Counted from the first letter of the stretch, positions 25,640 to 36,678 are shown. The stretch is DNA of 64,000 bases from Streptomyces sp. CB00455 (GCF_001905445.1 NZ_LIVQ01000002.1:1043930-1107929), one strand, 5' to 3'. Notes: generated by a model from the sequence alone, not told the origin. Program-made: numbers and translations.

Positions 25640-27067
25640 GTGGCCGCGATACAGCTGACTCGTACGCACCGGATACTCATCGGCGTCGTGGTCGCCGGAG
25701 CCGTCGTCATCGCGGGCATCGGCTTCGCGGGCTCGTACTCCGCGGTGCGCGCGCTCGCCCTGCAGAAGGGCTTCGGCAGCTTCTCGCTGGTGTTCCCGAT
25801 CGGCATCGACGCAGGCATCTGCGTGCTGCTCGCGCTGGACCTGCTGCTGACGTGGATCCGGATCCCCTTCCCGCTGCTGCGTCAGACGGCGTGGCTGCTG
25901 ACCGTGGCGACGATCGCCTTCAACGGCGCCGCCGCCTGGCCGGACCCGCTGGGCGTCGGCATGCACGCCGTGATCCCGATCCTGTTCGTGGTGACGGTGG
26001 AGGCGGCCCGGCACGCGGTGGGCCGGATCGCGGACATCACCGCGGACCGGCACATGGAGGGCGTGCGCATCACCCGCTGGCTGCTGTCGCCGGTGCCCAC
26101 CTTCAGGCTGTGGCGCCGGATGAAGCTGTGGGAGCTGCGCAGTTACGAGCAGGCGGTCGGCATGGAGCAGGACCGGCTGATCTACCAGGCCCGGCTCCAG
26201 GCCCGCTACGGACGGGCCTGGCGGCGCAAGGCCCCGGTGGAGGCGCTGATGCCGCTGCGGCTGGCCCGGATCGGCGTGCCCCTGTCCCAGACGGCCCCGG
26301 AGGGGCTGGCGGCGGCGGGCATCGATCCTGCACTGCTGCCCCCGGCTGATCCCGCGCCCCTGGCCGCGTCCGTGGCCGCGTCCGTCTCGGCGGCCGCTCC
26401 CGCCGCCGCGGTGCCCGCCGCGGCCGGCGCCCCGGCCCTGGAGGCGGCCGCAGCCCCGGCCGGCGCCGCTCCCCAGCCCCTCCCGCTGACGGCCGAACAG
26501 GCCCAGCAGGCCCAGCAGGCCCAGCAGTCGGGGCTTCATGCCCAGGCCCACGCGCAGGCGGAGGCCCAGGGCCACCCCCAGTCCGCCGAGGCGGCCCCCG
26601 CCCCCTTCGCGGTCGACCCGACCGCGATGCCGGCGGCGCACAACAGTGCCTGGTTCGCCGCGCCACGGGCCCCGCAGGCGGCGTACGAGGGCGGCTACAA
26701 CCCCGCCTTCGTCGAGGGCCTGGAGCCGACCCCGGTCATGCCGCCGTCGGGCCCCGAGGAGCAGCCGGAGCCGCGGCAGGAGCAGTTGCCGGCCCCCCGC
26801 GAGGAGCTGACCCCGGCCCCGGCCGGCGGCAGCGGCACCGACGGCGGCGGCGAGATCGACGAGGTGAAGTTCGCCGAGGCGGCCTACGAGGTCTTCCGCG
26901 CCTACATCGAGGAGAACGGCAAGGTCCCCAGCCCCGAGCAGGTCGACATATACCTCTCGGACCGGCACGGGATCGTGCACCCGCGCAGCTTCTCCACCAT
27001 CACCCGGCTGATGCCGGAGCTGAAGCAGCGCTACCAGCGCGACCTGGAGAACGAGCACATCGCCTGA
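25640..27067 (+). CDS. DUF2637 membrane protein with C-terminal DNA-binding-like domain
   Basis: 475 aa. Four N-terminal helices (about residues 10-120) form the DUF2637 domain, e.g. GIDAGICVLLALDLLLTW. A long Ala/Pro/Gln-rich linker (about 215-410) is disordered. The folded C-terminus (DEVKFAEAAYEVFRAYIEEN, then PRSFSTITRLMPELKQRYQR) resembles a small winged-helix or plasmid-transfer Spd-type domain. GTG at 25640 follows GGAGGGG by 8 bases. DUF2637 proteins are actinobacterial and uncharacterised; some occur with conjugative elements, but nothing else here indicates one. Confidence 0.78.
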   Translation: MAAIQLTRTHRILIGVVVAGAVVIAGIGFAGSYSAVRALALQKGFGSFSLVFPIGIDAGICVLLALDLLLTWIRIPFPLLRQTAWLLTVATIAFNGAAAWPDPLGVGMHAVIPILFVVTVEAARHAVGRIADITADRHMEGVRITRWLLSPVPTFRLWRRMKLWELRSYEQAVGMEQDRLIYQARLQARYGRAWRRKAPVEALMPLRLARIGVPLSQTAPEGLAAAGIDPALLPPADPAPLAASVAASVSAAAPAAAVPAAAGAPALEAAAAPAGAAPQPLPLTAEQAQQAQQAQQSGLHAQAHAQAEAQGHPQSAEAAPAPFAVDPTAMPAAHNSAWFAAPRAPQAAYEGGYNPAFVEGLEPTPVMPPSGPEEQPEPRQEQLPAPREELTPAPAGGSGTDGGGEIDEVKFAEAAYEVFRAYIEENGKVPSPEQVDIYLSDRHGIVHPRSFSTITRLMPELKQRYQRDLENEHIA

Positions 27068-27096
27068 CCCCGGCCGCCCCGGCGCCCCCGGAGCAC

Positions 27097-27145
27097 GGAA
27101 GGGCCCGCACCCCCGAGGCGGTTTCCAGGGGGTGCGGGCCCTTCC
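27097..27145. terminator. Bidirectional terminator between DUF2637 gene and lysS
   Basis: An 18-bp perfect stem (27097-27114 with 27128-27145) and a 13-base loop sit between convergent stops at 27067 and 27157. Both sides continue with short T- or A-containing sequence. Confidence 0.8.
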
Positions 27146-27156
27146 TCACGGCGCGC

Positions 27157-28887
27157 TCAGACGGCGAGCAGCTCGCGCACGCGGTCGGCGCCCACCGCCA
27201 GCAGCAGCGTGGGCAGTCGCGGTCCGGTCTCGCGGGTGACGAGGAGCCGGTAGAGCAGCGCGAAGAACGTCCGCTGCGCGACCTTCAGTTCCGGCGTCGG
27301 CTTGGCGTCGGGCTCCAGGCCGGCCATGACCTTGGGCACGCCGTAGACCAGCGTGGTCAGCCCGTCGAGCGACCAGTGCGAGTCCAGTCCCTCCAGCAGC
27401 AGCCGCAGCGATGCGCGCCCCTCGTCGTCCAGGGACGACAGCAGCTCCGTGTCGGGCTCCTCGCGCACCAGGGTCCGCTGGTCGGCGGGGACCTGGGTGG
27501 TGATCCAGTTCTCCGCGCGGTCCAGGCGCGGCCGTACCTCGTCGAGCGAGGTCAGCGGCTTGTCCGGCTCCAGGTCGCTCAGGATGCGCAGGGTCTGCTC
27601 GTCGTGCCCGGCGGTGACGTCGACGACGGAAGCCAGCGTCCGGTACGGCATCGGGCGCGGGGTGCGCGGCAGCTCGGCGGCCGCCGTGCGCACGGCGCGG
27701 GTGTGCGCGGCCGCGTCGGCGGGCAGCACGGAGCCGTCCGCGACCTTGGCCTCCAGCTTGTCCCACTCGTCGTAGAGACGCTGGATCTCCTGGTCGAAAG
27801 CGATCTTGAAGGACTGGTTCGGACGGCGGCGCGCGTACAGCCAGCGCAGCAGCTGCGGCTCCATGATCTTCAGCGCGTCGGCCGGGGTGGGGACCCCGCC
27901 CTTGCTGGAGGACATCTTCGCCATGCCGCTGATGCCGACGAAGGCGTACATCGGTCCGATCGGCTGCTCGCCGCCGAAGATGTGCACGATCTGGCCGCCG
28001 ACCTGGAAGGACGAGCCCGGCGAGGAGTGGTCGACGCCGGAGGGCTCGAAGATCACGCCCTCCAGGGCCCAGCGCATCGGCCAGTCGACCTTCCAGACCA
28101 GCTTGCCCCGGTTGAACTCGCTGAGCTTGACCGTCTCGGTGAACTCGTCCTCGGTGCAGACGTAGGTCATCTCGGTCGTCTCGTCGTCGTACGAGGTGAC
28201 CTTGGTGAAGTCCTTGCCGCACTGGCCGCAGTACGGCTTGTACGGGAAGTACCCGCCCTCGCCGGTGCTGCCGTCGTCCTCGGCGGCCGCGCCCGAGCCC
28301 TCGGCGGCCTCCAGCTCGGCCTCGTCGACCTGCTTCTGCTGGGGCTTCTTGCCGCCCGGCTTCTGCTTGGTGCGGTACTGGTCCAGGACGGCGTCGATGT
28401 CGCCGCGGTGCTTCATCGCGTGCAGCACCTGCTCGCGGTAGGCACCGGTCGTGTACTGCTCGGTCTGGCTGATCGGGTCGTACTCGACGCCCAGCTCGGC
28501 CAGCGAGTCGACCATGGCGGCCTTGAAGTGCTCGGCCCAGCTGCCGTACGGGGAGCCGGCCGGGGCGGGGACCGCGGTCAACGGGCGGCCGATGTACTGG
28601 CCGTAGGTCTCCTCGTCCACGCCCGGGATGCCCTTGGGCACCTTGCGGTAGCGGTCGTAGTCGTCCCACGAGATGAGGTGGCGGACCTCGATGCCACGGC
28701 GGCGGATCTCGTCCGCGACCAGGTGCGGGGTCATGACCTCGCGGAGGTTGCCCAGGTGGATCGGGCCGGAAGGGGAGAGTCCGGACGCGACGACGACAGG
28801 TTTGCCGGGTGCTCGGCGCTCCGCCTCGGCGATGACCTCGTCCGCGAAACGGGAGACCCAGTCGGTCTCGGTGCTGCTCTGAGCCAC
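27157..28887 (-). CDS. lysS: Lysyl-tRNA synthetase, class I
   Basis: 576 aa, class I LysRS, the archaeal-type enzyme. HIGH-like HLGN in [15 protein letters not shown], and KMSKS-like KMSSSKG in [19 protein letters not shown] CxxC zinc pair (YCGQCGKDF) follows an acidic insertion at about 195-225. The catalytic Rossmann fold is charged with lysine and ATP; the C-terminal helical cage binds the anticodon. GTG at 28887 follows AAGGA by 7 bases. It is divergent from argS, with about 180 bases between the starts. Confidence 0.95.
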   Translation of the reverse strand: MAQSSTETDWVSRFADEVIAEAERRAPGKPVVVASGLSPSGPIHLGNLREVMTPHLVADEIRRRGIEVRHLISWDDYDRYRKVPKGIPGVDEETYGQYIGRPLTAVPAPAGSPYGSWAEHFKAAMVDSLAELGVEYDPISQTEQYTTGAYREQVLHAMKHRGDIDAVLDQYRTKQKPGGKKPQQKQVDEAELEAAEGSGAAAEDDGSTGEGGYFPYKPYCGQCGKDFTKVTSYDDETTEMTYVCTEDEFTETVKLSEFNRGKLVWKVDWPMRWALEGVIFEPSGVDHSSPGSSFQVGGQIVHIFGGEQPIGPMYAFVGISGMAKMSSSKGGVPTPADALKIMEPQLLRWLYARRRPNQSFKIAFDQEIQRLYDEWDKLEAKVADGSVLPADAAAHTRAVRTAAAELPRTPRPMPYRTLASVVDVTAGHDEQTLRILSDLEPDKPLTSLDEVRPRLDRAENWITTQVPADQRTLVREEPDTELLSSLDDEGRASLRLLLEGLDSHWSLDGLTTLVYGVPKVMAGLEPDAKPTPELKVAQRTFFALLYRLLVTRETGPRLPTLLLAVGADRVRELLAV

Positions 28888-29066
28888 GGCACGTCCTTCT
28901 ATCTCGAATGCTGGCTTCAGTCATTCTCCCAGACGGAGCAGGCCGCTTTGAGGTTGCCCGGCGGCCCCCATATCCCGGGAAAGGGGCGGCGTCCGCGTGG
29001 GATACTCGGCACTTGTCGGAACACCCAAGTACACCCACCGGCACAACCTCAAAGGAACGGCAGCTC

Positions 29067-30836
<1,770 letters not shown>

Positions 30837-30857
30837 CGGCCACGGCAGCCGTGTGAC

Positions 30858-30891
30858 GAGGCCCACAGGGAACGTTCTCCCTGTGGGCCTC
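30858..30891 (+). terminator. Terminator after argS
   Basis: A perfect 14-bp stem (30858-30871 with 30878-30891) and a six-base loop, 22 bases past the argS stop; CCTCCTTC follows. Confidence 0.75.
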
Positions 30892-30933
30892 CTCCTTCGT
30901 GTGCCGGGTCATCGAGCACCGAGGGGGAACACG

Positions 30934-31365
30934 ATGGACGACACGACACGACTGCGCACCGGGCGGGCGCTCGCCGCACTGCTCGCCGCCGACGGTCTGA
31001 TCCACCTGTACTGGGCCACCGGCGCCACCTGGCCGGCCCCCGACGAGCGGGCGCTGTCCCTCGCCGTCCTCGGCTCCGAGGTGTCCTTCGGGCCGCCGGT
31101 CGTCGTGCCGCTGGCCGCGCTCACGCTGACCGGGGCCGCCGCCGTGCTCGCCCACGCGCACGGACGCGGCGGCCGGGCCACGCGGGTGTTCACCGCCGCG
31201 GTCGCCGCCGGGCTCGGCGCGCGGGGCGCCGCCGGCCTGGGGTGGGCCGCCGGGCTTCTGGACACCCCGCCCGACAGCCCCTTCCGGGTGCTCAACCTCG
31301 CCCTGTACACGCCCGCCTGCCTGGCCTTCGGCTGGGCGGCGATCCGCCTGGCGCGCGCCCGGTGA
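30934..31365 (+). CDS. DUF3995 membrane protein
   Basis: 143 aa with four predicted helices. The family pattern GLIHLYWATGATWPAP is near residue 22. ATG at 30934 follows GAGGGGGAA. Its stop overlaps the sigma-factor start (GTGA), so it is first in a three-gene unit with an ECF sigma factor and an SRPBCC protein; a membrane partner of the sigma factor is possible but it has no anti-sigma motif. Confidence 0.8.
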   Translation: MDDTTRLRTGRALAALLAADGLIHLYWATGATWPAPDERALSLAVLGSEVSFGPPVVVPLAALTLTGAAAVLAHAHGRGGRATRVFTAAVAAGLGARGAAGLGWAAGLLDTPPDSPFRVLNLALYTPACLAFGWAAIRLARAR

Positions 31366-31997
31366 CCGCTGCGGACCGGGAGGGGGGCCCGGAGCGGGAG
31401 GGGGCCTTGGAGCGGGAGGGGGCCCCGGAGCGGGAGGGGGCCCCGGAGCGGGAACGGAACCGGCAGCGGGAGCCGGACCGGCCGACGGAGCGGGAGCGGC
31501 AGCACGAGCGGGGCATCGCCCTCGCCCGCGCCGCCCGCGGCGGCGACACCCTCGCACTCCACCAGCTCCTCGACCACCTCACCCCCTACATCGCCCGCAT
31601 CTGCGACCCCGTCGCCCGCGCCGACGCCCCGGACGCCACCCAGGAGACCCTGCTCACCGTCTTCCGGTCGCTGCGGTCCCTGCGGGATCCGCGGGCGCTG
31701 TACGGATGGGTGCGGGCCGTCGCCGTCCGGGAAGCCGTGCGCACCGCCCAGCGCGCGGCACGCGACCGGCCGGCCGAACTGGCCGAGGTGCCCGGGCGCG
31801 GGGACCCGCAGCTCGCCGCCGACATCGACGACGTCCTGGCGCGGCTCTCCCCGGCCCACCGGGCGGTGCTGGTCCTGCGGGACGTGGAGGGCCTGGACGA
31901 GCAGACCGCAGCCGCCCTGCTCGGCGTCCCGGCGGGCACCGCCAAGTCCCGTCTGCACCGAGCCCGTTCGAGTTTCCGGAAGGCGTGGTCCGCATGA
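31362..31997 (+). CDS. ECF-type RNA polymerase sigma factor
   Basis: 211 aa. Region 2 spans about 60-125 (ALHQLLDHLTPYIARICDPV, then DATQETLLTVFRSLRSL), and region 4 about 150-205 (LSPAHRAVLVLRDVEGLDEQ, then LLGVPAGTAKSRLHRARSSF). The first 50 residues are a highly charged Glu/Arg repeat (EREGAP units) encoded by 18-bp DNA repeats, unusual for the family. GTG at 31362 overlaps the preceding stop by 4 bases; the following gene overlaps by ATGA. No anti-sigma gene is adjacent, so control is unclear. Confidence 0.87.
   Translation: MTAADREGGPEREGALEREGAPEREGAPERERNRQREPDRPTERERQHERGIALARAARGGDTLALHQLLDHLTPYIARICDPVARADAPDATQETLLTVFRSLRSLRDPRALYGWVRAVAVREAVRTAQRAARDRPAELAEVPGRGDPQLAADIDDVLARLSPAHRAVLVLRDVEGLDEQTAAALLGVPAGTAKSRLHRARSSFRKAWSA
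31389..31460. repeat. 18-bp tandem repeat at the 5' end of the sigma-factor gene
   Basis: Units of the form GAGCGGGAGGGGGCCCCG recur about three and a half times in frame, encoding Glu-Arg-Glu-Gly-Ala-Pro. One unit differs (CCTTG). Confidence 0.8.
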
Positions 31998-32464
31998 GCG
32001 AGCAGAGGGACGGGACCGACCCGGTGCGGCGGCTGCACGTCATGGCGGCCGGCGTTCGCGGCGCGCGCGTCGCCGAACACGTCGTCCCCGCGCCCTTCGA
32101 GGAGGTCTGGCCGGTCATGGCCGCCCTGGACTTCCTGCCGGACCTGGCCCGGATCCGCGTACTGGGCGTGGACGGCGACCGGATCGAGGCGGTGGCGCGG
32201 AGCAGGTACGGCTTCCGGGCGCACCTGCGGGGTTACCGGCGGCCCGGCTGGTGCTGGATGCAGAGCCGTTTCCTGATCGTCGGACTGGCGGCCGTCCCGG
32301 CGCCCGGCACCGACGGTCCCGCCACGCTCGTGGCCCTCACGGGCGGCGTCCGCGTACCGGGTCGGGCGGCCGTCCTGCCCTTCGGCACCCTGCGGGAGCT
32401 GCACACGGCGACGCGGCGGCTGGAGGACCGGATGCGCGTCCGGGCGGCCCGGCCGGGCGGGTGA
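31994..32464 (+). CDS. SRPBCC (START-like) family protein
   Basis: 156 aa. The N-terminal ARVAEHVVPAPFEEVWPVMA, predicted helix-grip strands and the C-terminal LHTATRRLEDRMRVRA helix fit the SRPBCC/polyketide cyclase-like fold, a hydrophobic ligand-binding cavity. ATG at 31994 overlaps the sigma-factor stop (ATGA). Coupling to an ECF sigma factor suggests a role in its response or regulation; no ligand can be named. Confidence 0.65.
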   Translation: MSEQRDGTDPVRRLHVMAAGVRGARVAEHVVPAPFEEVWPVMAALDFLPDLARIRVLGVDGDRIEAVARSRYGFRAHLRGYRRPGWCWMQSRFLIVGLAAVPAPGTDGPATLVALTGGVRVPGRAAVLPFGTLRELHTATRRLEDRMRVRAARPGG

Positions 32465-32562
32465 GCGGCACTCGTTCACCCGTACGGCCCGGTTCGCTCC
32501 ACGGGGGGCGGGTAGGGGACGGCCCGTCCTTCCCGTCCCCAGCGCCGCCCCCGGAGGCATCC

Positions 32563-33369
32563 GTGCCCGACATGAACGGCCCCTACAAGCCCGGTACCCC
32601 CTGCTGGATCGACCTGATGGTCCCCGACCATCAGGCGGCCCTCGACTTCTACAGCAACCTCTTCGGCTGGCAGGGCGAGATCGGCCCGGCCGAACAGGGC
32701 GGCTACTCCGTCTGCACCCTCAAGGGCAAGCCGGTCGCCGGGATCATGAAGGCGAGCAACCCGGACGGCACCGTCCCGGACCCGATGCCGCCGACCGCGT
32801 GGACCACGTACCTGGCCACCGACTCCCTCGACTCCACCCTCAAGCAGGTCACCGACGCGGGCGGCTCGGTGATGATGGGCGCGATGGACGTCATGGACCT
32901 CGGCCGGATGGCCGTGATCACCGACCCCACCGGCGCCGCCGTCGGCCTGTGGCAGGCCGGCACCTTCGACGGCGCCGGCATCGTCAACGAGCACGGCGCC
33001 CTCATCTGGAACGAGCTGAACACCGCCGACGTCCCCGCCGCGGCCGCCTTCTACACCGCCGTCCTGCCCGTCACCACGGCCCGGTCCACGATGCCGGACG
33101 CCGGCGATTACACCGAGTTCCAGGTCGACGGCCGCGCGGTCGGCGGGATGATGGACCTGGCCAAGCTGCCGGCGGGGGTGCCGCCGCACTGGATGCCGTA
33201 CTTCCACGTGGACGACGTCGACGAGATCCAGGCCGCCGCCGTACGGGCCGGGGGCAGCGTCAAGGCCCCGGCCTTCGACATGGTGGCGGGCCGCATGGCC
33301 GTCCTCGCCGACCCCCAGGGCGGCGTCTTCTCGGTGATCACGGCGACCGCCCCGGAGCAGGCCGGCTGA
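32563..33369 (+). CDS. Two-domain VOC family protein (glyoxalase/hydroxylase-like)
   Basis: 268 aa, two tandem vicinal-oxygen-chelate domains: residues 10-130 (PCWIDLMVPDHQAALDFYSN, ending TDPTGAAVGLWQ) and 140-265 (LIWNELNTADVPAAAAFYTA, ending ADPQGGVFSVI). This resembles the actinobacterial Cfp30B/hydroxylase group. Not every metal ligand (His/Glu) is preserved, so catalysis is uncertain. GTG at 32563 has GGAGG five bases upstream. Confidence 0.87.
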   Translation: MPDMNGPYKPGTPCWIDLMVPDHQAALDFYSNLFGWQGEIGPAEQGGYSVCTLKGKPVAGIMKASNPDGTVPDPMPPTAWTTYLATDSLDSTLKQVTDAGGSVMMGAMDVMDLGRMAVITDPTGAAVGLWQAGTFDGAGIVNEHGALIWNELNTADVPAAAAFYTAVLPVTTARSTMPDAGDYTEFQVDGRAVGGMMDLAKLPAGVPPHWMPYFHVDDVDEIQAAAVRAGGSVKAPAFDMVAGRMAVLADPQGGVFSVITATAPEQAG

Positions 33370-33387
33370 GGTGACCTGATGTGACCC

Positions 33388-33416
33388 GGCGCACGGGGAA
33401 ACCTCCCCCGTGCGCC
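33388..33416. terminator. Hairpin between convergent VOC and NB-ARC genes
   Basis: An 11-bp perfect stem (33388-33398 with 33406-33416) and a seven-base loop, between stops at 33369 and 33419. Confidence 0.6.
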
Positions 33417-33418
33417 CC

Positions 33419-35800
33419 TCACCTCGTGAACCGGTGCCACCAGCGGCGGGGCCGCCGGGCCGCCTCGCGCATGTCCGCGGCCTCCTGCCTGCACTTGGCC
33501 TCCCGCTGCACGTCGCCGGCCGAGGCGAAGCCCGCCGCGGCCCGCTCGAAACCCTCCGCCGCCTCCGCAAAGCGGCCCAGACCGCCCAGGGTCCCGGCCA
33601 GTGCTCGCACCGCAGCGGCCTGGTCCTCCACAGTGTCCAAGAGCGCGCAGGCCCGCTCGTGCGCCTCCAACGCCTGCGTCCACCGCCCCTCCCGCTGGTG
33701 CAGCAGGCCGAGGTTGATCATCACCACGCCTTCGCCGTCCCGGTCTCCCCCTGCGGTGAAGAGGCTCAGCGCCTCCTCGAAACGGGCCCGCACCTCGCGC
33801 GACGAACCCGTGGACATAAGCGATAGACCCATTCGGTTCAGGATCCACGCCATGCGGGTCCGGTAGCCCAGATCCCGCACGATGACGAGTGCCTCTTCCC
33901 ATACGACCAGGCACTCCTCGCCCCGTCCCGCCGCCCAGAGCGCCTCACCGAGTGCGTCCAGCACGATGACCTCGCGGTGCCTGTCGCCCAGCTCCCGCAT
34001 GAGGGCGAGAGACTGCCGGTGCATGGCGATCGCCTCGTCCAGCCGTCCCAGGCGCTGGAGGTCGCTGCCCAGCGCCAGCAGCACCACGGCTTCCGCGTGC
34101 AGGAACCCCTGCTCGCGGTGGATCTCCAACGCTCGCTGGTGAGCTTGCCGCGCCTCCTCCAAACGGCCCGCGGTAGCGTACGAGGTGCCCAACAGGGTCA
34201 GCGCCCTTCCCTCCCCGTCCCTGTCAGAGGCCTGGCGGAACAGGGCGAGGGCCTCCGTCAGCCGCTCGGTGGCCTCCCCGTCGTCCGCCTGCCACAGTGC
34301 GCTGCCCAGGTCGCACGTCGCGACGGCGATGTCGCCGGGACTGCCCGTCGTGCGCACGGCCGCGAGTACGTGGCGCGCCATCAGCAGGTTGTCTTGTGTA
34401 TGCCCGTAGAGCTGGAAGTAGGAAGACAGGAGGCCGGCCAGTTTCACAGCGGTGTCCACCCGCCCGGAGTCGGCTGCGAAGCCCACGGCGGCGACCAGCA
34501 TCGGCCGCTCCGTGTCGAGCCAGTCCAGCACCTGCGCAAAGGAAGGCAGTCCCGGCCCACTGCTGCCCGGACTGTTCACTCCCAGGAGCTCCTGCGCCAC
34601 TCCGGTGCGCAAGACCAGATTGGCCAGGAAGGCGTCCGTCGCCTCCTCCCGCCCGTCCGCCTCCGCGCACTCCTCGCCCCGCTCCAGCGCGTACAGCCGC
34701 AGCAGGTCGTGCATCCGCCACCGCCCCGAGCCCACCGGCTGTTCCCTCAGCAGGCTGGCCCGTACGAGCGCGGCCAGCTTGGGCCGTACGTCCTCGCCCT
34801 CGCCGGTGAGCAGGCCGGCGTACTCGGTGCGGCAGTCCGGGCCGGGGTTCACCGTCAGCAGCCGGAAGATCCGCGCCTGGTCGGCGGGCAGCCGCGCGTA
34901 CGAGAGGTCGAACGCGGCCCGCACCCCCACCGGTACGCCGCCCTCGTCGAAGGTCAGCGCCTCCAGCCGGCTCCGGGCTTCGGCCAGCCGCTCCGCCAGC
35001 TCCCCCGCGGACAGTCCGGGATCGCCCGCCAGCACCGCCCCCGCCACCGCGAGGGCCAGCGGCAGCCGTCCGCACCGCCGCGCGATCCCGGCCAGCGCCT
35101 CCGGCTCCCGTACGGGCCGGGGGTCGTCCGGCCACGCGCGCAGCACCGCGTCGGCGAGGAGTTCGGCCGCGGGCTCCTCCGCCAGTTCGTCCAGCGGGAG
35201 CACCCGCCCCGCGAACCCGGGCGCCACGAGCCGGTGCCGCGAGGTCACCAGCAGCCGGTGCGCTTCGGCGGCCGGTACGAGGTCGCGCACCTGCCCGACC
35301 GCACTCGCGTCGTCGGCCACGATCAGCACGCGTTGCCCGGCCCGGGCGAAGGCCGCCAGCTTCGCCCGGTACAGCGCGAGCCGGCCCTCCGGCGACTCCG
35401 GCAGGTCCGTGTCGCGGACGCCCAGGTGGCGCAGCATCTCCTGGACCGCCTGCGGCCCGCTCACCCCGCCGTCGGGGGCGTAGCCGCGCAGCGACAGGAA
35501 GAACACGCGGTCGCCGAACCAGCCCAGTTCCACCGCCCGGTGGGCCGTGGACACCGCCAGCGCGCTCTTGCCGACGCCGGCCAGCCCGGCCACGACGACG
35601 ACGCGCGGGCCGCCCTCTGCGAGCAGTCCCACCAGTTCCTTGGCCGACCCGTCGCGCCCGACCAGGGCCGGGGGCGCGTCGGGCAGGCCGAGCAGCGCCC
35701 GGGGCGCGGGGCCGGCGCCGGCCGCGTAGGTGATGTGGTCGCCGGCGACCTGGGTGATCCGCGCGTTCCCGTCGGCGCGGGCCCACTGCTCGTTGCCCAC
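33419..35800 (-). CDS. NB-ARC/TPR protein (bacterial NLR-like)
   Basis: 793 aa. Residues 4-20 carry the short motif EQWARADGNARITQVAG. The NB-ARC ATPase follows: P-loop GLAGVGKSA (72-80), Walker-B-like RVLIVADDAS (157-166), sensor LLVTSRHR (183-190) and GRLPLALAVAG; a winged-helix part ends with RWRMHDLLRLYALERG. From about 480 on there are tandem TPR repeats (e.g. RLDEAIAMHRQSLALMRELG), probably ligand sensing. There is no N-terminal effector or SARP domain. GTG at 35800 overlaps the preceding stop TAG by one base. Such proteins act as STAND switches in signalling or phage defence; the role here is inferred. Confidence 0.85.
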   Translation of the reverse strand: MGNEQWARADGNARITQVAGDHITYAAGAGPAPRALLGLPDAPPALVGRDGSAKELVGLLAEGGPRVVVVAGLAGVGKSALAVSTAHRAVELGWFGDRVFFLSLRGYAPDGGVSGPQAVQEMLRHLGVRDTDLPESPEGRLALYRAKLAAFARAGQRVLIVADDASAVGQVRDLVPAAEAHRLLVTSRHRLVAPGFAGRVLPLDELAEEPAAELLADAVLRAWPDDPRPVREPEALAGIARRCGRLPLALAVAGAVLAGDPGLSAGELAERLAEARSRLEALTFDEGGVPVGVRAAFDLSYARLPADQARIFRLLTVNPGPDCRTEYAGLLTGEGEDVRPKLAALVRASLLREQPVGSGRWRMHDLLRLYALERGEECAEADGREEATDAFLANLVLRTGVAQELLGVNSPGSSGPGLPSFAQVLDWLDTERPMLVAAVGFAADSGRVDTAVKLAGLLSSYFQLYGHTQDNLLMARHVLAAVRTTGSPGDIAVATCDLGSALWQADDGEATERLTEALALFRQASDRDGEGRALTLLGTSYATAGRLEEARQAHQRALEIHREQGFLHAEAVVLLALGSDLQRLGRLDEAIAMHRQSLALMRELGDRHREVIVLDALGEALWAAGRGEECLVVWEEALVIVRDLGYRTRMAWILNRMGLSLMSTGSSREVRARFEEALSLFTAGGDRDGEGVVMINLGLLHQREGRWTQALEAHERACALLDTVEDQAAAVRALAGTLGGLGRFAEAAEGFERAAAGFASAGDVQREAKCRQEAADMREAARRPRRWWHRFTR

Positions 35801-36201
35801 TAGGGGGTGGGGGTGGTGCCGGTACCCGTGCCCGTGCCGGGGGTCGGGTTGGTGGCCTGCCGCACCCGGGAGTCGCCGTCGGCCCGTGCCCACTGGTCCA
35901 CGAGGTCCGGGGCCGAGCCTCCGCCGGACTGGGTGATCTGACCGGTCCCGGAGGCGCGGGCCCGTTGCCGTACGACGCTCTGCCCGGCACCGGCGGCGCC
36001 CGGCCCGCTGCTGGCCCACCAGGCCCCGGCGAGCCCGAAGGCGGCCGCCATGGCCCCGGCGAAGCCCGCGGCGGCGGCCACCTTGTCCGAGTCCTTGTCC
36101 GGCAACCAGCCGAAGGGGTCCGCCTGGCCCAGCTTGAAGCTGAGCAGGAACACGATCGCCGTGCCCCCGATGACGACAGCCCACCGCAACGGACGTGACA
36201 C
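35800..36201 (-). CDS. Small membrane protein sharing a repeated motif with the NB-ARC protein
   Basis: 133 aa. Helices at about 8-23 (AVVIGGTAIVFLLSF) and 40-63. The C-terminal tail contains two copies of a short motif, RQRARASGTGQITQSGG (78-94) and DQWARADGDSRVRQATN (102-118), nearly identical to the N-terminus of the NB-ARC protein; it ends in a Gly/Thr/Pro run. GTG at 36201 has AAGGGGGG upstream. Its stop and the NB-ARC start share one base (TAGTG). It is possibly a membrane effector recruited by the NLR-like partner through the common motif, which is inference. Confidence 0.7.
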   Translation of the reverse strand: MSRPLRWAVVIGGTAIVFLLSFKLGQADPFGWLPDKDSDKVAAAAGFAGAMAAAFGLAGAWWASSGPGAAGAGQSVVRQRARASGTGQITQSGGGSAPDLVDQWARADGDSRVRQATNPTPGTGTGTGTTPTP

Positions 36202-36236
36202 TGGCCCCCCTTGATGCGTCTTCCGAGCATCCGAAG

Positions 36237-36635
36237 CTAGCAGGCACCCCCGCGGAACTCGCACCAGACGACCTTCCCGGGCGTCCGGGCCAGCACCCCC
36301 CAGTCGTCGGAGAGAGCGGCGACGAGCGTGAGCCCGCGCCCGTGCGGTCGCCCGGTGATCCGGGAGAACCCGGGCCCGCTGTCGTGCACCTCGACCCGGA
36401 CGGTCCCGTCCTCGAAGCCGAACAGCCGCAGCAGGTAGCCCCGGCCGCGCGGGACCCCGTACCGCAGCGCGTTGGTCGCCAGCTCGCTCACGCAGAGCAA
36501 CACGTCGTCGAGGCGTTCGGTCGCCGCCCACGCCCGCAAGGTGTCACGTGTGAAGTGCCGCGCAGCTGCGACGGATCGGGGTGAGCGCAGGTAGAGACGC
36601 TCGCGCATGAGCGCCGCCTGAATAGTTGGATTCAC
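36237..36635 (-). CDS. ATP-binding protein, HATPase_c (RsbW-like)
   Basis: 132 aa from GTG 36635, or 123 from ATG 36608, which has AGGCGG upstream. GHKL motifs: N-box VLLCVSELATNALRYG, G1-box VEVHDSGPGFS and G2-like GRPHGRGLTLVAALSDDWG. Small stand-alone kinases of this type flank XRE/DUF397 (whiJ-like) gene pairs throughout Streptomyces. It is divergent from the XRE gene. Downstream come the membrane protein and NB-ARC genes on the same strand with 35 bases between. Confidence 0.87.
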   Translation of the reverse strand: MNPTIQAALMRERLYLRSPRSVAAARHFTRDTLRAWAATERLDDVLLCVSELATNALRYGVPRGRGYLLRLFGFEDGTVRVEVHDSGPGFSRITGRPHGRGLTLVAALSDDWGVLARTPGKVVWCEFRGGAC

Positions 36636-36678
36636 GGGACGATCGTCGCGTTGCGTGACTAGCGTGTGGCTGATCGCC

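Noticed and set aside
25640..27067. DUF2637 protein as evidence for an integrated conjugative element
   Set aside because: No integrase, excisionase with att repeats, TraB or Rep gene nearby; neighbours are core genes.
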